Origin: Phyllobacterium endophyticum
Lineage (GTDB): Bacteria > Pseudomonadota > Alphaproteobacteria > Rhizobiales > Rhizobiaceae
NCBI RefSeq assembly: GCF_003010935.1
Contig: NZ_PGGN01000008.1
Span: 62,001 to 126,000, forward strand
Direction: 5' to 3'
Length of the DNA stretch: 64,000 nt
The notes beneath the pieces were generated by a model, which was not told the origin of the DNA, did not search any database, and saw nothing but the letters and a program-made list of their open reading frames with translations. Position 1 is the first letter of the stretch, and each line of letters begins with the position of its first letter. The position numbers and the translations under genes were made by a program. Below, in pieces: positions 16,866 through 24,345 of this stretch.

Positions 16866-17906
16866 TCAAATTTTGCAGACGGCTGCATTGTCCTGAAAGT
16901 CGCGCAGGCCCTTGTAGGAGGCGTACCTGAGGTTGCCATCATGGGTCCACGCCCGGAATTCAATTTCTGCAATCAGCGTCGGCAGGACGAATTGCACCCC
17001 TTTTTTCTGGATTAGAACCGGTGGCTTGGTGGTTTTTAGCTTCTCCAGGTCCTTGCGAAGGGCCATTGCCTTACGTCGATTGAACCCTGTTTCGACGCTG
17101 CCAACGAAAACGAGATCATTACCTTTATAGGCAGCGAGCAAAAGGCGGCCGATGCCGCCAAAGGCTACACTCGACGGTTCCCAGCCAACGATAAAGAAAC
17201 TTTCGCTTTGCGTACATTTGATCTTCAGCCACTCGCCGGCGCGGCCACTGGTGTAAGAACTGGCTCTCCGCTTGGCGATGATGCCTTCAAGGCCATGCTC
17301 ACAGGCATCAGCGAGAAGATCATCACCATCGCCTTCAATCGTTTCGGAAAACTTGATTGTACCGTCGGCCTTTCCGATCAGGCCTTCAAGAAGATGTCGG
17401 CGTGACACCAGTTCGATGTCCCTGAGGTCATGCCCGTCGAAGTAGAGAAGATCGAAGGCATAAAACGAGGCTTCCTGCGATGCACGCTTGCCGCTCCGGC
17501 CACCGAGCGATTGCTGCAACAGGCCAAAGTCAGGCAAACCCCGCTCATTAAAGACAACGGCTTCGCCGTCGATAATGGCCGTCGCAACGTCAAGGCTCCT
17601 TGCTGCTTCGGCAATTGCCGGAAAACGGTGGGTCCAGTCGTGCCCTCCCCGTGTCAGAATACGAATGCCTTCGGGTTCGATATGAATGGCGAGCCGGTAG
17701 CCGTCCCATTTGACCTCAAACAGCCAGTCCGGTCCTGTCGGCGGCCGTGTTTTGAGTGAAGCCAGACAAGGCTCGACACGCTCCGGCATGGGATCAAGTA
17801 GCAGTTGCGGCTGCGCCGGATCACGAAGCTTGCGCGGCCTGCTCTGCAAAGGACGCTCGGTTTCACGAAGCAACGGTTGAGAGGACTGACGAGGAGTTTT
17901 TGCCAT
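16866..17906 (-). CDS. ATP-dependent DNA ligase, LigD ligase-domain type
   Basis: A 346-aa ligase. The adenylation motif FEVKWDGYR carries the catalytic lysine (K66); further nucleotidyltransferase motifs are DGEAVVF, FYAFDLLYFDG, EGIIAKR and EWLKIKC, followed by an OB-fold (FFIVGWEPSS, FVGSVETGF). It matches the ligase module of bacterial LigD, used in Ku-dependent end joining, but lacks the polymerase and 3'-phosphoesterase modules. No ku gene is in the window. Stand-alone plasmid-borne copies are common in Rhizobiales. Confidence 0.92.
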   Translation of the reverse strand: MAKTPRQSSQPLLRETERPLQSRPRKLRDPAQPQLLLDPMPERVEPCLASLKTRPPTGPDWLFEVKWDGYRLAIHIEPEGIRILTRGGHDWTHRFPAIAEAARSLDVATAIIDGEAVVFNERGLPDFGLLQQSLGGRSGKRASQEASFYAFDLLYFDGHDLRDIELVSRRHLLEGLIGKADGTIKFSETIEGDGDDLLADACEHGLEGIIAKRRASSYTSGRAGEWLKIKCTQSESFFIVGWEPSSVAFGGIGRLLLAAYKGNDLVFVGSVETGFNRRKAMALRKDLEKLKTTKPPVLIQKKGVQFVLPTLIAEIEFRAWTHDGNLRYASYKGLRDFQDNAAVCKI

Positions 17907-17970
17907 AACGATATTTCACGCAGAGATTGGCTAAAGAGTCGAGCCTTCGCGCCTTCCGCCCTGAATCAGA

Positions 17971-19197
17971 TCATTTTGAGACCATCTGCAGATGCGCTCC
18001 GGTCGAACGAAGTGCGGCCATCAGCATAGGACCGACAGAGAACTCCCCTGCCCTTGCCTTTTCGGTCAATGCCCGCAGATATCCGCCGGCCGAATTGATG
18101 GTTTCGGCGCGCTGTAGCATGCAGGCGATGACAATGGCCGTGTTTTCCTCCCCCAGAACATCAAGCGCCTCCTCATAGGCCGAGGGCGAAATGCCGAGAT
18201 AGCCCCGCACCTGCGCCGCGGTCATCAGCAGCTCGCGCCAGTTGCCAATACCGCTGACCGCGTAATCGGTGATTTCCGGGCAGGCCTTCATGACCAAACC
18301 CAAAGGGTAGGTCTTTGCGACATTCGCACCTCCCTGCCCTTTCTGGATGGGTCCAGATTTTGACCCTTGGTTTTTTCGAAAGCCGGGTTCAAAATCAATA
18401 GTAGGATCGGGTTTTGAATTCTGTTGCTGCGTATCATAACGAGACTCATTGCCGCTCGAATTTTCAGTATTTATATGTTCTTCCAGCAAGTTAGCCACTT
18501 TTTCGTGCAGTGCAGCCAAATCGCCAAGGATCGGCTCCAACACGCCGAGGCTCGCTTTTCGTGGGAGGGCGTCGACGAGGGCCCGGAACCGCCTCCAGGT
18601 GGCACCCCAGTCGCCCGGGACATCTTCGGCGACCGCAACCTGAATCAGTTTGGCAATATCGCGCCTGTGGAGCGTAATCCGTTCTCTCACTAGCCTCAGA
18701 GCCATGGATGCAGCTCGAACGCTCTCAGCGGCTCGCTGAAACTCTTCTGCGCGTGCCAGCAGTGGCGCAAGGGAGAAGCCGAACGCGTCGGTAATCTCCC
18801 CTTGCCTGTCCTTACGGGAATAGCGTTTGCCGTTGGGGCTATCCTTGCGTGTGATCAAGCCGCATTCGAGCAACGCAGCCAAGTGCCGACGCAATGTCGC
18901 CGGGGCCATCCCGTGCGCGCGAAGCGACAATTGAGCGTTGGATGGGAAGACAATCAGGCCAATTTCTTCCGACAGCATATTGTCCGGCACAAACGACAAC
19001 AGCGCATTGAGCACAGCCAGCGACCGGTCGCCCACACCAATTACATCCTTGCCTTCACACAGCCAGCGGTAGACCTGCCATTTATCAGCGACTTTCCCCT
19101 CAGCAATTTCCTGCGCTTCGGTCTGTGCTTTCAGATACGCAAGCGACATCGATCGCCGCCCAAAGGGCGTCGTTATGAGATTTCCTATCATCTCCAT
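17971..19197 (-). CDS. repC: Replication initiator RepC
   Basis: A 408-aa protein typical of RepC, the initiator of repABC plasmids (usual length about 400-440). The N-terminal half contains the winged-helix DNA-binding region (MAPATLRRHLAALLECGLITRKDSPNGKRY shown in part as TLRRHLAALLECGLI), a low-complexity linker around residues 240-290, and the C-terminal part QVRGYLGISPSAYEEA. It binds and opens the origin located inside its own gene. It is the last gene of repABC and is separated from repB by 151 bp carrying the counter-transcribed RNA that limits its expression. Confidence 0.95.
   Translation of the reverse strand: MEMIGNLITTPFGRRSMSLAYLKAQTEAQEIAEGKVADKWQVYRWLCEGKDVIGVGDRSLAVLNALLSFVPDNMLSEEIGLIVFPSNAQLSLRAHGMAPATLRRHLAALLECGLITRKDSPNGKRYSRKDRQGEITDAFGFSLAPLLARAEEFQRAAESVRAASMALRLVRERITLHRRDIAKLIQVAVAEDVPGDWGATWRRFRALVDALPRKASLGVLEPILGDLAALHEKVANLLEEHINTENSSGNESRYDTQQQNSKPDPTIDFEPGFRKNQGSKSGPIQKGQGGANVAKTYPLGLVMKACPEITDYAVSGIGNWRELLMTAAQVRGYLGISPSAYEEALDVLGEENTAIVIACMLQRAETINSAGGYLRALTEKARAGEFSVGPMLMAALRSTGAHLQMVSK
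18340..18490. other. Candidate oriV within repC
   Basis: A markedly AT-rich stretch inside repC (for example 18360-18480) codes for the protein's linker. In studied repABC plasmids the replication origin is an AT-rich segment within repC, so this is the likely position. No iteron set was made out. Confidence 0.5.
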
Positions 19198-19283
19198 TCA
19201 CCTTTTCAAAAAGGCAAAAGAATTCCGTGCGCCAAAACGACGATCAAGAGTCTTGACAGTGATTCATGGAAATGCGATTCTCA

Positions 19284-19337
19284 GATTGTCGAGATATGAG
19301 AGAGGCTTCCACGGTTTGATCGTTTGGGGGCCTTTTT
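19284..19337 (+). ncRNA. repABC counter-transcribed RNA (incompatibility RNA)
   Basis: The repB-repC gap holds a plus-strand, antisense transcription unit. A promoter TTGACA (19253-19258) with a 17-bp spacer and GATTCT (19276-19281) is followed about 30 bp later by a stem (AGGCTTCC with GGGGGCCT) and a T run at 19333-19337, a rho-independent terminator. This is the position and build of the small RNA that represses repC and gives incompatibility in all characterised repABC plasmids. The exact 5' end is estimated. Confidence 0.8.
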
Positions 19338-19348
19338 CTTTTGCTGTT

Positions 19349-20350
19349 TCAGTCTCCTGTCTTTTTTACTTTTTCCGATTCCCTGAACTCTTGATAGAAA
19401 CGTTCAAGGTTTTCCGAGAGCCATCCACCGAATACGCCAGCGTCCTTATCTTTCAGGTTGAGGGTATACACTTTTCCCGCTGCTTTCGAGGTGACGCTAA
19501 CTGACTTGTCGGCCGGAGCCCAATCTCTTGTCTTTGGCTCGGACCGTATTGCTCTTTTGGTTTTTCTCGCGGTTTTTAGGAACTTGAAGAGAAGATCGAA
19601 CCGAGAGTCTGCCGTAGCAGACATAAATTCATCCGTTGCAATGAACTCACCTGCCCCTACCAAATTGGAAGGGTTGTCAATCAGCACAGTCATTTCAAGC
19701 CAGCGATCGCGACCGACTCCTTTCGCTGCTCCAATCGATTGAATAATTGATGCGGGTATTCGCTTTGTGACCGAGAGCATTCGCGTCAGCATCGGCGCGT
19801 CAATTGACAATGACGACTGCACAGTTTCCCTGCTGTGACCGAGTTCTGTAAGTTTCTGTGCGAAGACTGCCCGCTCTATGAACGACAGGTTTTCCCGGGC
19901 AGAATTTTCCTGTCCTTGAGCAACAACGTGGTCCTTGTCATCAAGCTCTTTGACTACGGCACGCACAGGCCTGCCAAGTTCTTTGGCTGCACGAAACCTA
20001 CGGTGGCCAAAAACGATCTGATAGCGGCCGTTTGCCGTAGGGTGAGGCCGAACCAAAATAGGGCTATCCTGTCCGCGTTCGTCAATCGCTGTAACCAGTT
20101 CTGAAAATGCTTCGGCGTTGTCTTCCATACGGTCTGACACGAAAGACCCATCGATCAAATCGGGATCGAGATCGACTACGGTCTCACCTTCGAGAAGTCT
20201 CTCCGCTTTTGCTGCCTGAGCCGCAAGTTCGCCAATTGAATTCAGCATAGACCGAGAAGCGCCCCGTGCAGCATACCCGGACGTTGCGGTACGTTCCGGC
20301 ATTGCCGTCTCCGCCTGCGTGATGCCGAGAAGAACATTCTTCCGTGCCAT
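19349..20350 (-). CDS. repB: Plasmid partitioning protein RepB (ParB family)
   Basis: A 333-aa ParB-family protein. It has the ParB nuclease-like domain (GQDSPILVRPHPTANGRYQIVFGHRRFRA in short: YQIVFGHRRFRAAKELG), the helix-turn-helix (FIERAVFAQKLTELGHSRETVQSSL) and the C-terminal RepB-type domain. It binds parS sites, works with RepA in segregation, and co-represses the operon. The gene lies 79 bp after repA. Confidence 0.95.
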   Translation of the reverse strand: MARKNVLLGITQAETAMPERTATSGYAARGASRSMLNSIGELAAQAAKAERLLEGETVVDLDPDLIDGSFVSDRMEDNAEAFSELVTAIDERGQDSPILVRPHPTANGRYQIVFGHRRFRAAKELGRPVRAVVKELDDKDHVVAQGQENSARENLSFIERAVFAQKLTELGHSRETVQSSLSIDAPMLTRMLSVTKRIPASIIQSIGAAKGVGRDRWLEMTVLIDNPSNLVGAGEFIATDEFMSATADSRFDLLFKFLKTARKTKRAIRSEPKTRDWAPADKSVSVTSKAAGKVYTLNLKDKDAGVFGGWLSENLERFYQEFRESEKVKKTGD

Positions 20351-20429
20351 TGTCAGTGTCTCCCGAATTGACGCAGGTCATTGTGATCATTGACGAAATA
20401 CCGCAAATGTACGGCTGACAATTGAAGGT

Positions 20430-21608
20430 TCATGATTTGCGTCCCCATGCCTGGTGAATGAGATCCGCGATCTCACCATTTACAGCATTCAACGACTCCA
20501 TAGCGCGATCATAGGTTGAACGCGTGAACTGCATCCTTTCGACTTCATAAAGCGTTTGCTTGGTTAACCCTGCGTCCGAAATAGCTGTCGATTTGAGCAT
20601 TTGATTTTTGAGCATCTGCCTCGCAAACATCGATTGCATAAAGCCTACCATTTGGGCCTGCGGAATATCCGTAGGTTCAAAACGTGTGACGAGATAGCGA
20701 AACCAGTTCAATGATACTTTCACACCTGCTATTTCAATCGATTTCAGAATTTCGCCGAGCATCAGCAGGAACTGGCTCATACTCATGATGTCGAGCATCT
20801 GTGGATGTACGGTGATCAACACTGAAGTCGCTGCGGTCAATGCCGTGAGAGTCAAGTAGCCAAGCTGGGGAGGGCAGTCTAAAACCACAATATCGTAGCG
20901 GTCGTCGACTTCTGCCAAAGCATCACCAATGCGCGTGTAAAACGTCTTGCCAGCATTGGACTCTTTGCTCTGCATCGCCAGGGGCGTATCATATTCGTAC
21001 TCCTGAAGCTCAAGATTTGCTGGCACAATGTCGAGATTGGGGAAATTAGTCGGGCGAATGACGTCGGTAATGGGCTTTCTTTCCATATCGTATCGCAGCG
21101 ACTCATAAAGGGATGGTTTTTGGTCCAACTCAGGCTGAATGCCGTGTAGAGCAGTAAGAGACGCCTGTGGATCGAGATCGATCGCCAGGACACGATGCCC
21201 AGTAAGTGCCAGGTGTTGCGCCAAATGTGCTGCCGTAGTCGTCTTCCCCGAACCGCCCTTGAAATTTACGACCGCGAGAACCTGAAGTTTATCTCCGGGA
21301 CGACGACGCGGTTCTCGGTCCAAGTATTTCCTGAGCTGGTCCATCTGTTCGGCAGAATATGAACGCCGACCCGTTGACGAGGTTGTTGGCTGCACACCTT
21401 TCCCTTCGAGATGGAGCTTTTTCAAATAGCTCTGGGAGACACCGACAAAATCCGCTACTTCTGACAGCGAGAATTGGCGAAGGGTTTTCAGAGCATTTGG
21501 CGGAAACTTCTCAACACGCAGCATGTCTAGCTTGCGAGAAATCTCACCGCCTTGATCAAGGATAGTATCAGCGAAGCCAATTTCTTCAACGATGGCTGCC
21601 AGGTTCAT
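20430..21608 (-). CDS. repA: Plasmid partitioning ATPase RepA (ParA family)
   Basis: A 392-aa ParA-type ATPase. After an N-terminal helix-turn-helix (SLSEVADFVGVSQSYLKKLHL) comes the deviant Walker A VVNFKGGSGKTTTAAHL (around residue 125) and the Walker B-like IVVLDCPPQLGYL. It drives plasmid partition and, with RepB, represses its own promoter. It is the first gene of the operon, with ATG at 21608, and lies divergent to traI. Confidence 0.96.
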   Translation of the reverse strand: MNLAAIVEEIGFADTILDQGGEISRKLDMLRVEKFPPNALKTLRQFSLSEVADFVGVSQSYLKKLHLEGKGVQPTTSSTGRRSYSAEQMDQLRKYLDREPRRRPGDKLQVLAVVNFKGGSGKTTTAAHLAQHLALTGHRVLAIDLDPQASLTALHGIQPELDQKPSLYESLRYDMERKPITDVIRPTNFPNLDIVPANLELQEYEYDTPLAMQSKESNAGKTFYTRIGDALAEVDDRYDIVVLDCPPQLGYLTLTALTAATSVLITVHPQMLDIMSMSQFLLMLGEILKSIEIAGVKVSLNWFRYLVTRFEPTDIPQAQMVGFMQSMFARQMLKNQMLKSTAISDAGLTKQTLYEVERMQFTRSTYDRAMESLNAVNGEIADLIHQAWGRKS

Positions 21609-21625
21609 GCCGTAGACCTTTCAGG

Positions 21626-21716
21626 AACGATAATTTTGATATTTCTACCAAATTATCGTTACCATTGCCCGATTCTCGTAATCCAGCAAGAAGTTTAAAG
21701 TTAATGAAAGATTAAC
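21626..21716. promoter_or_regulatory. repABC operator and parS-like palindrome
   Basis: Directly upstream of repA is a perfect 11-bp inverted repeat, AACGATAATTT (21626-21636) and AAATTATCGTT (21650-21660), a likely RepA operator. Some 40 bp further is GTTAATGAAAGATTAAC (21700-21716), a palindrome with GTT...AAC ends as in repABC parS sites, though one base longer and without the usual central GC. Roles are inferred from position. Confidence 0.55.
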
Positions 21717-21875
21717 ACGACCCGTGGGCTTCTTCCGTTGCGGAGCTCGCAGTCATCGCGTCAAGGGAGCCGCTCTTGGGCCGCCCAGTGATTGCGCCGG
21801 AGCGGAATACGAATCAACTCGATACCTCCATTAGGACTCAACGGAACAGTCCCTATCGCGAGCGGCGATAATTGC

Positions 21876-21895
21876 CACTGATACTTTTATCAGTG
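21876..21895. promoter_or_regulatory. lux-box-like tra box 1
   Basis: CACTGATACTTTTATCAGTG is a perfect palindrome with 8-bp arms and fits the LuxR-family site NNCT-N12-AGNN. It lies in the repA-traI gap, the position of the tra boxes that let TraR activate both traI-trb and repABC on Ti plasmids. Confidence 0.65.
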
Positions 21896-21969
21896 ACGCG
21901 CGAGCTTCTGACGATCCGAGCCGTTTGTGAAACCCAGGCCCAAAGTCAGGACCCATCGCGGGAGAACCG

Positions 21970-21989
21970 CACTCATACTTTCATTAGTC
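21970..21989. promoter_or_regulatory. lux-box-like tra box 2
   Basis: CACTCATACTTTCATTAGTC is a degenerate copy of tra box 1 with the same CT-N12-AG spacing. It ends 62 bp before the traI start, so it is the better placed of the two for activating traI-trb. Confidence 0.6.
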
Positions 21990-22051
21990 GCGGATCATCG
22001 CGCAGTCTGGTCCACTGGCACTCCGAACGATTCAAGATCGGAGCTAAGCCA

Positions 22052-22675
22052 ATGAAAACAATCGCCATTCCTGCTGATGTACGCGAACAATTCCCTGACC
22101 TCATTGACGGTATGTATCGTCTTCGCGCACGTGTTTTCAAGGAACGTATGGGATGGGACGTCAAGGTCGTCCAGGGGCGTGAGATCGACGACTTCGACCA
22201 ACTACCCGCCACCTACATCCTCTTGCTAACAGGCTCATCGGAGGTTTCCGGTTGTGCGCGTCTGCTTCCGGCAAGCGGGACGACCATGCTGGCGCGGGCT
22301 TTTCCCCAGCTTCTGTCCACTGGGAAGCTCGAGGCGCACGCAGCCATGATCGAGAGTTCCCGGTTCTGTGTTGACACGACGATTGAGGAGGGCAGGGGAG
22401 GGGGAGCGTTGCACCAAGCCACCGTGACACTGCTGGCAGGAATTATCGAGTGGTCAATGCGCAACGGCTACAGCGAGATCGTTACCGCAACCGACGTGCG
22501 CTTCGAACGAATTTTGAAGCGAGCGGGCTGGCCCATGAGGCGGCTAGGCGAGCCTAGTAGGATCGGCAATACCATTGCAGTCGCGGGCTCTCTGTCGGCC
22601 GATCCGACGAGCCTTGCACGTGTGCGGCCAGCTGGCACTCCCTCTATCTTCAATCCAATGTGCCGAGCGGCATGA
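22052..22675 (+). CDS. traI: Acyl-homoserine-lactone synthase TraI (LuxI family)
   Basis: A 207-aa LuxI-family enzyme that makes an N-acyl-homoserine lactone from S-adenosylmethionine and acyl-ACP. Conserved features are RLRARVFKERMGW near the N terminus, the acidic EIDDFD, and ARLLPA...ESSRFCVD in the middle. The ATG at 22052 has GGAG 12 bases upstream; longer upstream frame would run through the lux-box-like site. It heads the trb operon, which on Ti-type plasmids couples mating-channel production to population density through TraR. The cognate receptor gene is not in the window. Confidence 0.94.
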   Translation: MKTIAIPADVREQFPDLIDGMYRLRARVFKERMGWDVKVVQGREIDDFDQLPATYILLLTGSSEVSGCARLLPASGTTMLARAFPQLLSTGKLEAHAAMIESSRFCVDTTIEEGRGGGALHQATVTLLAGIIEWSMRNGYSEIVTATDVRFERILKRAGWPMRRLGEPSRIGNTIAVAGSLSADPTSLARVRPAGTPSIFNPMCRAA

Positions 22676-22697
22676 GCCAGTCAAAAGAAACGAGACC

Positions 22698-23672
22698 ATG
22701 ACCCAACTTCGCTCTCATCCGCGCCTCATACGCAAGTTACAGGAGGCGCTTGGCGATCATCTTTGCGTCGCCCTCGATGACCCGACGGTAGTCGAAATCA
22801 TGCTCAATCCTGACGGCAAGCTATTCATTGAACGGCTCGGCCATGGTGTCGGTCCTGCCGGTATCATGAACGCAGCGACCGCCGAAATCGTCATCGGCAG
22901 CGTCGCACATGCACTGCGTTCGGAAGCCGATGATGAACAGCCGATCATTTCCGGCGAGCTGCCGATCGGCGGCCACAGGTTCGAGGGGCTGTTGCCGCCC
23001 GTCGTGTCCGGACCAGCCTTCACAATCCGACGCCGCGCCTCTCAGCTTATTCCTCTTGACGATTATGTTGCTACGAAGGTGATGACCGAGTTGCAGGCAT
23101 CGGTAATCCGCAGTGCAATATCTTCCCGATTCAACGTCGTCATCTCGGGCGGCACGGGCACAGGCAAGACTACGCTCGCCAATGCGGTGATCGCCGAAAT
23201 TTCCGAGATAGCGCCTGACGACCGCCTCCTGATCCTCGAAGACACCGCGGAGATACAGTGCGCGGCGGCAAACGCCGTGTCCCTCCATACGAGCGACACA
23301 GTCGATATGGCAAGGCTTCTCAAGAGCACTATGCGGCTCCGTCCGGATCGGATCATAGTTGGGGAAGTTCGCGATGGCGCCGCGTTGACCCTCCTGAAAG
23401 CATGGAACACGGGTCACCCAGGAGGTGTGACAACGGTCCATTCCAACTCCGCCATGTCGGCGCTGCGCCGCCTCGAACAACTGACCGCGGAGGTCAGCCA
23501 GCAGCCGATGCGCGAGGTGATCGGTGATGCTGTCGATCTGATCGTTTCCATCGAACGCTCGCCAACGGGACGCCGCGTGCGTGATGTGGTCCATATCGAG
23601 CGATTCACCGGCAACAGTTACGAAACCAAAACCAATCCCCAGATCGAGGAGGATGAGGGTTATGTCGCATAA
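22698..23672 (+). CDS. trbB: Conjugal transfer ATPase TrbB (VirB11 family)
   Basis: A 324-aa VirB11-type hexameric traffic ATPase. Walker A is [14 protein letters not shown] (K157); the Asp box is [11 protein letters not shown] and Walker B-like [17 protein letters not shown], followed by the His box [11 protein letters not shown]. It powers pilus assembly and substrate transfer at the inner membrane. The start at 22698 lies 22 bp after traI; a longer frame overlaps traI. Confidence 0.97.
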   Translation: MTQLRSHPRLIRKLQEALGDHLCVALDDPTVVEIMLNPDGKLFIERLGHGVGPAGIMNAATAEIVIGSVAHALRSEADDEQPIISGELPIGGHRFEGLLPPVVSGPAFTIRRRASQLIPLDDYVATKVMTELQASVIRSAISSRFNVVISGGTGTGKTTLANAVIAEISEIAPDDRLLILEDTAEIQCAAANAVSLHTSDTVDMARLLKSTMRLRPDRIIVGEVRDGAALTLLKAWNTGHPGGVTTVHSNSAMSALRRLEQLTAEVSQQPMREVIGDAVDLIVSIERSPTGRRVRDVVHIERFTGNSYETKTNPQIEEDEGYVA

Positions 23673-24045
23673 CCGCCACACAATTCCCACCGCCCTCGCA
23701 CTGGCCGTATGTTTCTGCCTGATACCGCTGGAACCGGCGCTGGCATCGAGTGGCGGGGGCGGCCTGCCCTGGGAAGGTCCCTTGCAGCAGATCCAGCAAT
23801 CCATCACCGGGCCGGTAGCCGGCTTCATCGCCTTGGCAGCAGTCGCGGTCGCCGGCGGTATGCTCATCTTCGGCGGCGAGCTGAACGATTTCGCGCGTAG
23901 GCTGATGTACGTCGTGCTGGTTGCGGGTATTCTTCTCGGTGCGACCCAGATCGTCGCTCTTTTCGGCGCGACCGGAGCATCGATCGGACTCGTCGAAACC
24001 CACGATCTTCAGGTTCATCCGGAAGGGGAGGGGGCTCGTGTTTGA
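23662..24045 (+). CDS. trbC: Pilin-like protein TrbC (VirB2 family)
   Basis: A 127-aa precursor with a signal segment ([20 protein letters not shown], cleavage likely after ALA near residue 31) and two hydrophobic helices ([23 protein letters not shown] region and [18 protein letters not shown]), the VirB2/TrbC major pilin plan. GGAGGATGAGGG precedes the ATG. It overlaps trbB by 11 bp. Confidence 0.93.
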   Translation: MSHNRHTIPTALALAVCFCLIPLEPALASSGGGGLPWEGPLQQIQQSITGPVAGFIALAAVAVAGGMLIFGGELNDFARRLMYVVLVAGILLGATQIVALFGATGASIGLVETHDLQVHPEGEGARV

Positions 24046-24337
24046 GCCTGCATCGATCCTTGTCCGCACGCGTATCCACCGCGCATTGTCGCGGCCGAAT
24101 CTCCTGATGGGCGCCGACCGTGAACTAGTGCTGCTCACCGGCCTTGCCGCAATAATCTTGATCTTCGTCGTGCTCACCTGGTACGCGACGCTCCTCGGGA
24201 TTGCCATCTGGATGGTGGCGGTCTCGGCACTGCGGATGATGGCGAAAGCCGATCCGATGATGCGCAAGGTCTATATCCGCCACATCCGCTACAGGCCTGC
24301 CTACCGGGCAACATCGATGCCTTGGCGGCGATATTGA
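24038..24337 (+). CDS. trbD: Conjugal transfer protein TrbD (VirB3 family)
   Basis: A 99-aa inner-membrane protein with a hydrophobic hairpin ([15 protein letters not shown] and [17 protein letters not shown]), as in VirB3/TrbD. It begins at a GTG overlapping the end of trbC by 8 bp. TrbD is thought to act with the TrbE ATPase in pilus assembly. Confidence 0.92.
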   Translation: MFEPASILVRTRIHRALSRPNLLMGADRELVLLTGLAAIILIFVVLTWYATLLGIAIWMVAVSALRMMAKADPMMRKVYIRHIRYRPAYRATSMPWRRY

Positions 24338-24345
24338 GGACAATC

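Noticed and set aside
23605-24267. Long minus-strand frames opposite trbB-trbD
   Set aside because: They run antisense through well-matched trb genes and show no family pattern.
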